A DNA stretch of 14,409 nucleotides. Source: Acanthamoeba castellanii str. Neff. Taxonomy: Eukaryota > Discosea > Longamoebia > Acanthamoebidae. A program made the translations under genes and the position numbers. Positions 1 to 7,412 of this stretch are shown in pieces. How positions within the stretch are numbered: the stretch's first letter is position 1; each line of letters opens with the position of its first letter. The notes beneath the pieces are model-generated. The model worked only from the letters and a program-made list of their open reading frames with translations. It ran no database searches and was not told where the DNA came from. The stretch spans positions 3,054-17,462 of the forward strand of contig NW_004457603.1 of assembly GCF_000313135.1 (NCBI RefSeq), in the 5' to 3' direction.

Positions 1-498
1 ATCCTACAAATACATGGGTGTGTGGCTTAATCTAGACATGGCCTGGAACAACCAAATGGTATACCTCAAAAATAAAGTGACCAAATACCAGGCACTCCTC
101 TGGCACAAGCATCTGAGCATGAACAACAAGATCATGATGTGCAACATGGTTACCAACGCCTATGTGGGTTATAGCATGAGTGTCATATGGTACCCCATGG
201 AGTTCCTGCACACACTGCAGAACACTACCCTCACCACCCTCCAGCAATCCATGCACCCATGCACAGAGAAATTTCAGTGCTGCCTGGCTGTGGCCAAGGA
301 ATTTTAACCTTGTAGTGCTGGCTAACAGAACACAGCTAACAGACAGAGAGATGCTGTTCTTACATTCTGTTAGCACTCATACAAAAGAAAAGAGACAAGA
401 AAACCAATTAGCACTTTGTCTTCACACCAATGAGGTACCAATTGGGAGTGAACTCAGCAGTTGGTAGGGCATTGACCACTCACCCTGGCAGTGGTATG
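1..498 (+). pseudogene. LINE (non-LTR retrotransposon) reverse-transcriptase C-terminal fragment, decayed
   Basis: Frame 2 from base 2 encodes the region downstream of the RT catalytic core of a LINE: a YKYMGVWLNLDMAWNNQ block, then ALLWHKHLSMNNKIMMCNMV and a YVGYSMSVIWYP block, the order seen in LINE ORF2 proteins. The frame stops at TAA 305-307. The likely continuation (NLVVLANRTQLTD...) lies in frame 3 up to about 467, so there is a frameshift near 290-305. The 5' part lies outside the window. The in-frame text before the transposon at 499 appears to resume after it at about 967, once one TATG copy is discounted, so LINE-derived sequence may reach about 1010. Seen: the motifs and frame change. 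Inference: a dead copy; the clade (RTE, CR1, I) is not determined. Confidence 0.72.
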
Positions 499-566
499 AA
501 CCAAGTGTTCACAAAACAGGGTCAGTGACTCTTTTTCACTAACTATCTGGCAGCATGTACAGATTG

Positions 567-926
567 TCAGGGCTGTAACACCAGCATCTGCACACCCTCC
601 AGAAACAGATTGGTGTCATCAGTACACTTCGGCCAGTTTGGTGCCCCTAATCTGAGAAATGTGAACGGAAAATGTGTGGATAATGCAAGAAAAGACCTTA
701 AAAATGCACATATTTCGGCGAAATTGCAATCCGACGCGCGTCGGATGGGAAATCTGTACATAAAAAGGGATTCTGCCTTTGTCATTTCTTCTTCAATAGC
801 ATCCTCCACTTCTGTACATTTTCTGAAAATGATACCCAAGCTTTCCTTGATTTGTACACCAACCTCATGAAAAACAGCAAAATGGTGGCCTTTTTTGTAC
901 AGATAGTTGATTTTTGTGCTAAGCAA
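567..926 (-). CDS. Unrecognised 119-residue open frame inside the MITE-like element
   Basis: The minus strand of the transposon is open from an ATG at 926 to a stop at 567, covering most of the interior. The product would be about 119 residues, with an acidic helix-like stretch (EVEDAIEEEMTKAESL) and a Cys/Phe-rich second half. I recognise no domain, transposase motif, signal peptide or membrane segment. The central 18-bp palindrome falls within it and encodes part of an IRRASDC stretch. It may be a fragment captured by the transposon, or chance openness. No promoter or splice context supports expression. Confidence 0.2.
   Translation of the reverse strand: MLSTKINYLYKKGHHFAVFHEVGVQIKESLGIIFRKCTEVEDAIEEEMTKAESLFMYRFPIRRASDCNFAEICAFLRSFLALSTHFPFTFLRLGAPNWPKCTDDTNLFLEGVQMLVLQP
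729..746. repeat. Perfect 18-bp palindrome ATCCGACGCGCGTCGGAT
   Basis: The left half ATCCGACGC is the exact reverse complement of the right half. It contains four CpGs in an otherwise CpG-poor neighbourhood and lies within about 10 bp of the midpoint of the 499-962 element. It could extrude as a cruciform or serve as a dimeric binding site; neither can be shown from sequence alone. Confidence 0.9.
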
Positions 927-947
927 AAAGGGTCACTGACCCTTTTT
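925..947. repeat. Subterminal hairpin: 11-bp perfect inverted repeat with 1-base spacer
   Basis: AAAAAGGGTCA at 925-935 is followed by one base and its exact reverse complement TGACCCTTTTT at 937-947. The equivalent site at the left end (about 516-536) is a degenerate version. It is therefore a subterminal feature of the MITE-like element, possibly a transposase-binding site. Confidence 0.8.
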
Positions 948-1014
948 CATGAACACTTGGTTTATGGCTTATCACACATCTCTGGTTTCCCTTGGCATTC
1001 TTGTAGAAAAGGAG

Positions 1015-1307
1015 GGCGTTGACACCTTTGCTGAATGCCTCATTGGGTTTGCCACCATCAAGGGCATCTTCTTCTAGTGGCACTCATCAGCATGAACGCA
1101 GGCCTCATGTGCCAGTACATCAAGTTTGTCACAGACCATCTGCTCATGGCACTTGGATGTGAGAAGCACTACAATGCCACTAACCCCTTCCCCTGGATGG
1201 AGCTGATCTCACTTGAGGGCCAATGTGCAAGTACACTAAGTTGGGCGTTAAGGCTTCTTCCAATACTGATTCCACTGTGTGTGTTCACAATGGACGAAGA
1301 GTTTTAA
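1015..1307 (+). pseudogene. Ribonucleotide reductase small subunit (R2), internally deleted pseudogene
   Basis: Class I R2 normally carries the di-iron/tyrosyl radical used to make deoxyribonucleotides. Frame 1 (about 1027-1074) gives [16 protein letters not shown], matching the conserved FA..EGIFFSG block, and then hits TAG. Frame 3 (from about 1083) gives [20 protein letters not shown] followed by [20 protein letters not shown], matching the late R2 region. Frame 2 (about 1229-1270) gives [15 protein letters not shown], and frame 3 again ends with VFTMDEEF and TAA at 1305-1307, the R2 C-terminal tail that docks on the large subunit. Roughly 65 residues between the first two blocks are missing, including a segment with di-iron ligands, and the NFFEKR block is missing too. 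It has frameshifts and no 5' half, so it cannot be functional. An AATAAA follows at about 1322. Confidence 0.82.
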
Positions 1308-1320
1308 CCCCTTGGTTCTC

Positions 1321-1327
1321 AAATAAA
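1321..1327 (+). promoter_or_regulatory. AATAAA polyadenylation-type hexamer after the R2 fragment
   Basis: An AATAAA lies about 15 bases after the TAA of the R2 fragment, where a 3' UTR signal could sit. No poly(A) tail follows; GC-rich sequence begins at once. A processed (retrotransposed) origin of the R2 fragment is therefore not shown. Confidence 0.35.
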
Positions 1328-1893
1328 TGCAAAAGCGCCTTGTCGAGCAGAAGGCCGGCCGGAGCGGCGGCAAGGAGGAAGTGCCGCTGAGTGATGCAGG
1401 CTCCGCCGCGCCTGCTGCCGCGCCAGTTGCCGTTGCGACCAGCGAGACCATAGAGAAGAACCGCTCGTGGGGCGAAGCCGAACTCAAGCTGGGCGCCCAG
1501 GCCGCCGGAAGTCGACGAAGCTTCCTGCGTTCGAACTCGACCAACTTCGTGCGCGTGGCGCCCGCGACTGCAGCCGCCAGCGAGCCGTGCGTTGTCGTCG
1601 GCAGCGAGCGGAGGGAAGCGTCTTCGACGCCGTCTTCGCCGATTACCGAGGCGCAGCCAGAGACGCCGCGCTCGGCGTTTGTAAAGTCCAAGCCCTCTTC
1701 GTGGTCGGCCACATCACCACCGCCACAGCAACAGGGCACGCCGACGCCGATGCCGACGGCCTGGGCCACGGCGTCCAAGCGCAGCCTCGGCGAGCGCGGT
1801 GCAGAGCGAAAGGGCACGGTGTCCTTCTTCGCCACGCGCACCACCGACGCGGCGCTGTGTGACCAGACTCCCTCTGCCCACCCTCAGACGTGA
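1327..1893 (+). CDS. Hypothetical Ser/Pro/Ala-rich protein, probable terminal exon
   Basis: A 188-codon frame runs open through very GC-rich, CpG-rich DNA, with third positions dominated by G and C, as in the neighbouring serpin exons. The predicted product is low-complexity and rich in Ser, Pro, Ala and Thr. It holds a basic/serine patch (SRRSFLRSNSTNFVRV), a proline/glutamine run (SPPPQQQGTPTPMP) and a basic KGTVSFFATRTTD segment near the end; these look like a disordered, phosphorylatable tail. No catalytic domain is visible. The ATG at 1327 may not be the true start: AG dinucleotides at 1334-1335 and 1349-1350 could be splice acceptors, which would make this the last exon of a plus-strand gene. 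It converges on the serpin, with stops 157 bp apart. Long frames on the other strand over the same bases look like shadows. Confidence 0.45.
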   Translation: MQKRLVEQKAGRSGGKEEVPLSDAGSAAPAAAPVAVATSETIEKNRSWGEAELKLGAQAAGSRRSFLRSNSTNFVRVAPATAAASEPCVVVGSERREASSTPSSPITEAQPETPRSAFVKSKPSSWSATSPPPQQQGTPTPMPTAWATASKRSLGERGAERKGTVSFFATRTTDAALCDQTPSAHPQT

Positions 1894-2050
1894 GAGCCAG
1901 ATGGCCGACGATGCCATCGTGTAAGACCAAACGATTGAGTCTCCTGATCGACGCATAACTGTACTTTTACGCACAGCTCGGAGCTGAAGAATGAAGAACG
2001 ATGCAAAGAGCGAAGAACGAAGAACAAAGTCTTGCTCGTGTGTGCGCTGC
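1894..2050. other. Convergent intergenic or shared 3'-UTR spacer
   Basis: The spacer between the stop of the unknown plus-strand frame and the serpin stop contains a short imperfect tandem array of GAAGAACGA-like units (about 1985-2035). It would lie in the serpin 3' UTR as GTTCTTC-like units. I see no clear AATAAA for the serpin on the minus strand here. Confidence 0.4.
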
Positions 2051-3524
2051 CTACAGCGTAGTGGGCTGAACAACCTGGCCCACTAAGACGGGGCAGTGAA
2101 ACTGCGCGTGGTAGAGCACAAACACGAACGGCCTGTCCACAACGAAGCGCAGGGCCGCAGGCAGGCTGAATGTGTCGCCCGAGGCTACCGCAGCTGGCGG
2201 CACATCATGGATGTTGATGCCGGCTTCGTCGACCATGAGGCGCGCCTTGTGTACCACCTTGCCCATGTGCAGCAGCGACCTCCTAAGGGATAGATGGGGG
2301 GCCACGTGAGTCATGCGTTGAGTTCCAATGCAACGAAGAGGCGAGCGTACTCGGGGTCGGCTGACTGGTCTTGCGCGGTGATGCGGGTGAAGTCGGCGCT
2401 CTCCTGGGCGAACGGCACGGCGACGCCGATCGACTTGAGCACCTGCGAGAGCTCCTGCTCGATGGACACCTGGAACTTGGGCAGCTGCAGTTCGACCCAC
2501 TTGCGCCGATACTCGACAAGCTGCTTGTACTGCTCCGGCAGTCTGATCAGCGAGGCTCGCACCTGTCGCGCGTCCACTCGGTGAGACACCATGCTCGCGA
2601 AGTGACACTCCCGCCCAAGCCAAGCGTACGTACCGCAGCTAGGCCATCGGCTGAGTTGACGTGGGGCAGCAGGACGAGCAGGCGCAGCAGGGAGTTCTCG
2701 TGGGGAAGGCTCACCATCGCGTGGTGCTCAAAGGTGCCGTGCGCAACCGACGCAGACGGGTGGCACATCATCTGGACGTCCTCCGCCTTGGAGACGTCGT
2801 CGCTCCCGAGCTGGTGGAAGGGCGCGGCCTTGGTGTTCTCTCTGGGGAACTTGTTCTCCCACTCGCCCTTGAACCAAGCGCCGTTGATCACCGCCAAGCC
2901 GTTGGTCTCGGTGAACGCGCTGTCAAAGAGGAGGGTCGTGTTGCATGTTAGCGTGTGACAATGGTACACCAGGCTTGGACGTGGAGCGGAGTCATACCGA
3001 GGGGGCTCGCGCGGTCGGTTGATCTTGGCCAGGAATGCGCTGAGCTCCACCTGCTCCCGGTCAAGTGCGGCACAGTTGGCGGCCCAGGCCCTGGCAGCGA
3101 GGCCGGCGAGACCCGCGGTGAACGCGGGGTCGAGCGGCAGCGTGGTGTCCACCCACAATTTGTTCTCCAGCGACAACGCAGCCTTCTCGGAGTGCTTGAT
3201 GTCCTATATGAAGAAGAACAATAGAGCTCGGAGTTAAAAGGGACCACTTCTTGCAACGAAGAGAGATAGTGGACGTACAGCGACCAGATCCTTCATGGCA
3301 GAGACCACTTGCTCCCGGTCCAGCTCGGAGCTAAAACCCATGGCCGTTAGGAGCTGGTTTGCGGTCTCGCCGGCAGCGCTGCCCGACAGAACGAGGGCCA
3401 GCGCCAGCTGGACGCCGAGCGGAGAGATAAGAGCGTTCTTGTCTCCATCGAGCAGAGAGATAAGGTTGGTCGCGAGTTTGCAACCGGCAGAGATGGTCAT
3501 GGTGGTGTGATCGACGACTTCCAT
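2051..3524 (-). CDS. Serpin family protein, five exons, leaderless, atypical reactive-loop hinge
   Basis: Exons on the minus strand are 3524-3279, 3203-2998, 2919-2634, 2562-2351 and 2282-2051, with GT..AG introns of 75, 78, 71 and 68 bp; donors are GTACGT, GTATGA, GTACGT and GTACGC. The joined frame is 1182 nt (393 residues plus TAG), normal serpin length. Visible serpin landmarks are NALISPLGVQLALALVLSGS near residue 30, INGAWFKGEW, TKAAPFH, LVLLPHVNSADGL, WVELQLPKFQ, VVHKARLMVDEAG and the serpin signature FVVDRPFVFVL near the C-terminus. There is no signal peptide, so an intracellular or unconventionally secreted protein is likely. Inhibitory serpins have small residues at P12-P9; here the hinge reads GINIHDVPP, which argues for a non-inhibitory role or very altered kinetics. 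The conserved helix F to strand 3A segment is about 12 residues short at the exon 2/3 join. The start follows a TATA-like box by about 65 bp. Confidence 0.9.
2920..2997 (-). other. Serpin intron 2, 78 bp, in frame and free of stops
   Basis: The donor is GTATGA at 2997-2992. The acceptor is a pyrimidine-rich CCTCCTCTTTGACAG ending at 2920, with a CTAAC branch-like site about 30 bases before it. The length is a multiple of three and there is no stop in the serpin frame, so retention would add 26 residues exactly where the protein is shorter than usual serpins. Splicing is the better reading because of the clear signals, but a retained form is possible. Confidence 0.6.
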
Positions 3525-3589
3525 TGAGTGCTGGGTGTTAAGAATGAGGTGAGTGTGAGTGAGAGTGTCCTTTACGGCGGAGACCGGGG

Positions 3590-3600
3590 CTTTTTATCCC
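3590..3600 (-). promoter_or_regulatory. TATA-like box of the serpin gene
   Basis: The minus strand reads GGGATAAAAAG, a good TATA variant 66-76 bases upstream of the serpin ATG. Transcription would start near 3562-3570 in a pyrimidine/CA-rich stretch, giving a 5' UTR of about 40 nt. The surrounding promoter is GC-rich and keeps its CpGs. Confidence 0.5.
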
Positions 3601-3720
3601 ACACTTCTGCCACTTCTGCCCACTATATCTGTCGGGCACCCCGAGAGAACCTTTCTTGGCGTGGAGGCGAAAGCCAATGGGGGTTTTATCGTCGAACATT
3701 TACTTTTTTCTCTACCATTG

Positions 3721-3724
3721 GGAG
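3721..3724 (+). repeat. Target-site duplication GGAG, left copy
   Basis: GGAG directly precedes the TG start of the 5' LTR and is matched by GGAG at 9366-9369 directly after the CA end of the 3' LTR. The pair marks a single insertion event, about 120 bp upstream of the serpin TATA-like box. Confidence 0.65.
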
Positions 3725-3927
3725 TGAGATGCGGACTCGTGCCCGCGTCCCGCTCCTCCAAAACGCGTCGATACCGTTCTCCCTTTGTTCCCACTTCCCT
3801 ATCTCCGACCCCTTTATCTAGATCCGAGTTTGTGTTGGTCAATGGCTATTTTATATATACACACCTCTTCTACCTATTCCTTGGCCTAGTACATATACGT
3901 CCCGAACCTCACGCGCACCGCGTGTCA
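3725..3927 (+). repeat. 5' LTR, 203 bp, CpG-rich
   Basis: It begins TGAGATGCGG and ends CCGCGTGTCA. It aligns end to end with 9160-9365. It contains 17 CpGs and a TATA-like TTTTATATATAC near 3849-3860 that would drive transcription rightward, away from the serpin. I see no AATAAA. Compared with the 3' LTR there are two non-CpG substitutions, at about 3757-3760 (two A here, T in the 3' copy). Confidence 0.92.
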
Positions 3928-3930
3928 CTT

Positions 3931-3943
3931 TGGCGACAACGGC
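3931..3943 (+). other. Candidate primer-binding site TGGCGACAACGGC
   Basis: TGG begins three bases after the LTR terminal CA, the usual place for a tRNA 3'-end complement in LTR retrotransposons. Several Ty3/gypsy elements have sites starting TGGCGAC. The specific tRNA cannot be assigned without a tRNA set. Confidence 0.55.
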
Positions 3944-4311
3944 TAGCGTATGTCCGTACGGTTGGCCAAGAAAACTAAGAAGGTCGGACGGCGAGAGCGA
4001 GGCGTCCGGCGAGAGCGACTCGGGAGAGGAGGAGCCGGCGGACGATCTCAAGGGCAAAGGACCTAGCCCCGGCGCTTGTACGTGTTGAGCAGAGCGTGCT
4101 TGTGTGGTGAGAGAGAGACGAGAGACAACTGAGTTGTTGTCTCCGTGGCCCATTTATTGGTGAGGTGTGTCCGGAGTTACATTTCTCAACGGACACACAT
4201 TGTGATGTTGATGGTGGTTTTTGTCGCGACTTCCTTGGCGTTTGATCACTTGAGGAACATGTGCTTTTGTCATGTGCGCTCCTCAACAGTACGACTCCAC
4301 CCGCACCCAAT
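3944..4311 (+). other. Retrotransposon leader, CpG-rich, no intact gene
   Basis: This is untranslated leader between the primer site and the gag ATG. One frame near 3985-4085 reads as an acidic, serine-rich stretch (GESEASGESDSGEEEP) ending at TGA, without a visible ATG. It could be a former Gag N-terminus or chance. An opposite-strand frame over 3975-4508 looks like a shadow of this GC-rich DNA. Confidence 0.5.
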
Positions 4312-5215
4312 ATGGAGGGGTTTAGTGGCCTGTCTGTGTCCAGTGGCCCAGAGGCAGCGGAGGGCCAGGACGCCCTTGTGGCTCTAGTGGAGCTGCTCAA
4401 TTCTGGAGTGGTGTTGCCTGGCGTGCTCAGTGAGTGGGCTGTGATGAAGGCGGTGACCAAGGGCGGTGGCAAGCCAGCGCTGTGGAGCAAGCCCAAGGTG
4501 CTGTTCAAACAACTGCTGACCTTCTTGGGTGTGGATGGCGAGGACTTCTATGTGTGGAAGGACCAGCTGCTCATCATGCAGGTCATGGCTACGACGACAG
4601 TGAGTTTGCCCCTGTTGTGGCCTATGCCCTGGCTGGCGTGGCTATGAAGTGGATGAGTGTGCAGCTGGCTGCCACTATGCGTAGTGCTGTGGCCCTGCTC
4701 AGTGGGCTTGAGCGGTGGTATGGCCTGCCGACTGTGGAGGCCCTTGTGTGTTGTGTTAGGGCATGCCATCAGGAGAAAGGGGAGTGTGCCAGTGATTTTT
4801 GGCTGTGCATTGGCAAGGAGGTGGCGCGCCTTCGTAGTAAGGCCAACTCCCTCGTCGACCTGAATGAGCTCTGGCACAGCAGCCTGCGCCAGGACCTCCA
4901 CAACTACATAGACCTCTTTCCACTGGTCAAGTACAAGGTGCTCTGCAACCAGCTCAACCACTACAAGTCCAACAAGATCACACAACAGGCTGCAGCCGTT
5001 GTGGCAGCCGTGCCCATGGGTCCGTCATTGGCCAAGCAGCTTGCCACACTCACAGAGGCTGTGGTGTGACTCACAGCTGAGTGAGTGGCGCCATCAGGAC
5101 GGCCACCCTTGTTGTGCTGGCACTGCTGGCAGGCGGGCCACCGTAGGGCAGAATGCCTGCAGCTGCATGGGGTGGGGGTGCTGTCTGGTCCAACTTCGAT
5201 GGTGGCCGACAGTGC
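4312..5215 (+). pseudogene. gag: Gag polyprotein remnant with CCHC zinc knuckle
   Basis: The ATG at 4312 opens frame 1 (MEGFSGLSVSS...). Near 4580 the sensible reading moves to frame 3 (EFAPVVAYALAGVAMKW) and runs to TGA 5067-5069. The stretch LERWYGLPTVEALVCCVRAC through LHNYIDLFPLVKYKVL resembles the retrotransposon gag (capsid-like) domain. A second TGA follows at 5082-5084, and the same frame then gives the nucleocapsid zinc knuckle at 5115-5156, CWHCWQAGHRRAEC, an exact C-X2-C-X4-H-X4-C. Gag packages element RNA in virus-like particles. This copy is broken by one frameshift and two TGA codons. CpGs are still fairly common in this part. Confidence 0.78.
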
Positions 5216-5232
5216 GGTGGCATGTGCATGAT

Positions 5233-5415
5233 GGCACACAGGCAGTGGTGCATTTTGTGGTTGTCTGTGGCCAGATACCTATGCTGATAGGCAACAACGC
5301 CCTCCACCGCCTGGGTGGGCTGAGGGTGGACTATGCTGGGTGGGCTGTTGAGATCAGAGGTGCCAGGGTGCTGTTCAAGTTGCTGACCCTGATCTACTTG
5401 GTGGACACTGTCTAA
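5233..5415 (+). pseudogene. Aspartic protease C-terminal remnant
   Basis: Frame 1 gives PMLIGNNALHRLGGLRVDY, matching the second half of retrotransposon aspartic proteases, where a hydrophobic-IG-N/D-x-L helix precedes the C-terminal strand. The catalytic D-S/T-G triplet expected about 60 residues upstream is not found. The reading frame also changes between the zinc knuckle (frame 3) and this block (frame 1), so the active-site half appears deleted or scrambled. TAA ends it at 5413-5415. Confidence 0.6.
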
Positions 5416-6700
5416 GAGGTCACCCTCCTGCCCATGACTGTTGCCCTGGTGGAGTGTTGAGTGGGTGGCTGGCTGCTGAGTGTGTCACTGATTGACAATG
5501 ATGTGTTAGTGTCAGCTGTCAACCCCACCATGCTGTTAGACCCCACTTCAGGGCTAGCAACTGCATGAGGCTTGACCATGGCATGGAAGGCAGAAGATGG
5601 GATGCACATGTGGGTGCACATATTGAACCTGACCAAGGCCATGGCCAACCTCTGGATGGGCACACAGGTCAGTGTAGTGGAACCCATTGCAGAGCCTGTT
5701 GTCATCCTGGTGTTTGACATGGAGGAAGTGGGGCCAGTGCCTGAATGGTTTGAGTGGGAGCCAATGCCTGTGACCAATGAAGCTAGCTTGGGTCTCAGCA
5801 CCATGGAGGCTGATGAGCTGGTAGGATGGGCTGACACAGACCTCTCCCACACCCAGAAGGAACAGCTGCACAGCCTCCTACTGAAGAATGGGGACCTCTT
5901 CAGCGTCAAGCTGACACCAGGGCAGGCTCTCATGATCCCCCATGAGATCAACACACAGGGGCACTGACCAATCAAGCACCATCCCTATCAGTCATCATTC
6001 AAGGAGTGCAAGGTCCTCAAGTCAGAGGTGGAGTGCATGCACCATGCTGGTGTCATGCAAGAATCCAACAGCCCCTGGTCGTTCCCTGTTGTGCTTGTGA
6101 TCAAGAACGACAGATCATGGCGGTTCTGTGTGGACTACTGAGACCTCAACTGCATCACAAAGCATGACACATACCCACTTCCACTCATTGACAAGCTCCT
6201 TGATTGAGTGGGCAGCTCTGTGTACAGGTCCAGCATGGACCTCAGGCTACTGGCAAGTCACCCTCCACAAGGAGGACAAGGAGAAGATGGCCTTTTCAGT
6301 CAGCAGCAGACTCTACAAGTTCAATGTCATGCCCTTTGGGCTGACCAACACGCCAGCCTTATTCCAGTGGAACATGGAGGCACTACTCAGGGGCCTCACA
6401 TGGTCATGCTGCCTCATGTACATAGACAATATCGTCATCTACTCACAGTCCTGGCCCACCTACAGGCCATCATTGACCATCTCCAGTAGGGACAGATGTA
6501 CCTGAAGCCAAGCAAGTGCGTTTTCTTCTGACAGGAATTGCCATTCCTCAGGTACCTCCTGACAAAGGAAGGCCTCAAGCCAGACCCCACCAAAGTCGCC
6601 ACTGTCAAGGACACACAGCCACCACAGTCAGCTCAGGAGGTGCGCTGCTTCCTCAGACTGGCCAACTACTATTGACAATTCATTGAGGGATTCACTGAGC
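5416..6700 (+). pseudogene. pol: Reverse transcriptase (Ty3/gypsy pol), multiply disabled
   Basis: Frame 1 runs through a linker into RT: HAGVMQESNSPWSFPVVLVI, then WRFCVDY, a TGA at 6139, DLN, YPLPLIDKLLD, a TGA at 6205, and SSMDL with the motif A Asp at 6238-6240. A one-base shift at about 6242 moves the reading to frame 2: SGYWQVTLHKEDKEKMAFS, FNVMPFGLTNTPALFQ and the catalytic motif at 6419-6430. That motif reads YIDN instead of the family YxDD. It then returns to frame 1 for YLKPSKCVFF, LTKEGLKPDPTK and the thumb region ending LANYY, followed by a TGA at 6673. Several TGA codons fall where the family has Arg, consistent with CGA changing to TGA. The YIDN change is consistent with CG to CA. 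This RT should be inactive. Confidence 0.9.
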
Positions 6701-7170
6701 CACTCCACCGCCTCACAGGCAAGTGAGTAGTCTTCTACTGGGGACAGGCGCACCAGGAGGCCTTTGAGACACTCAAGCAGCACCTCACTGCTGCGCCTGT
6801 CATCACAACTGCAACAAGACTGGCCCTTTACACTGCACATGGACGCCTTGGCACACGCCATTGGCGTGGTACTCACCCAACCAGACAACAACAGGCACAA
6901 GTGTGTCATTGCCTACAGGAGTTGAGTGACGGCCATCCTGAAAGCCACTGAGCATTGATATTCCCTGATGCACTGTGAGTGCCTAGTGGTGTTTGAGTGG
7001 GTGAAGGCGTACCAACACTATCTCCATGGCCATCACTTCACTGTGGTCACTGACCACAACCCACTTGTGTGGATAAGCACCCAGCATGACCCCCAACTCG
7101 CCCAGTGGGCTCTCACACTGCAAGAGCACAATTTCTAAGTCCAATACCAACCAGGACTACACCACACAAA
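6701..7170 (+). pseudogene. pol: RNase H domain of pol
   Basis: After the RT thumb, the connection FEGF-like block (FIEGFTEPLHRLTGK, TGA at 6724) leads into RNase H in frame 2. HMDALAHAIGVVLTQ carries the first catalytic Asp (6842-6844). Then come VIAYRS followed by TGA, TEH followed by TGA at 6956, YSLMHCECLVV with the Glu, YLHGHHFTVVTDHNPLVWIS with the later Asp, and LAQWALTLQEHNF ending at TAA. These are the standard Ty3/gypsy RNase H landmarks (TDAS-like, YSR, RYS..E.E, TDH..L). The acidic residues survive, but the frame is broken by at least three stops and a frameshift from RT. Confidence 0.85.
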
Positions 7171-7412
7171 CACCAACACCATGACACATGGACCCATCAA
7201 CAACAGCAAGGCCCACAAGGAGCAGCCAGACCTAGTGGTGGCAGTGATGAGGGGATCAAAGGACCCCTCCAGTCACACACACTACAGTCAGGAGGAAGGA
7301 GTGGTCAGGTGGTCTAGCTGTCATACAGACCATCAACACAGACCAGTCAAACACAGAGCCAGCAGGCCAACCAGCCACAAACACAACACCACACATCACA
7401 GCAAGACCAACA
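7171..7412 (+). other. Degenerate RNase H-integrase spacer
   Basis: This is CAC/ACA-rich sequence translating to Gln/His/Thr-rich text (for example KHQHHDTWTHQQQQ) in several frames, with no recognisable domain. It is probably a decayed linker between the RNase H end and the integrase N-terminus. Confidence 0.5.

Larger units (their letters stand above)
499..962. mobile_element. Non-autonomous inverted-repeat DNA transposon (MITE-like), 464 bp
   Basis: The ends are inverted repeats of about 37 bp with roughly four mismatches (499-535 and 926-962). The outer 12 bases, AACCAAGTGTTC, are perfect at both ends. TATG flanks the element on both sides (495-498 and 963-966), fitting a 4-bp target duplication. 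The interior contains a perfect 18-bp palindrome near its centre (729-746) and a perfect 11-bp inverted repeat with a one-base spacer next to the right end (925-947). No transposase is recognisable. It sits inside the LINE fragment and keeps several CpGs that its surroundings lack, which suggests later arrival. The superfamily is not assigned. Confidence 0.75.

Noticed and set aside
444..515. tRNA-like stretch with an A-box-like AGCAGTTGGTAGGG and a GGTATGAACC resembling a B box
   Set aside because: The stems do not pair well, and the B-box-like part spans the junction between the TATG duplication and the MITE end, so it is probably coincidence. A decayed tRNA-derived SINE is not excluded.
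1248..1844. Long minus-strand frame over the GC-rich block
   Set aside because: It runs into the R2 fragment and has a less natural composition than the plus-strand frame, whose third positions are strongly G/C. Treated as a shadow.
3975..4508. 177-codon minus-strand frame across the retrotransposon leader and gag start
   Set aside because: It is antisense to the element, has no recognised motif and is explained by stop-poor GC-rich sequence.
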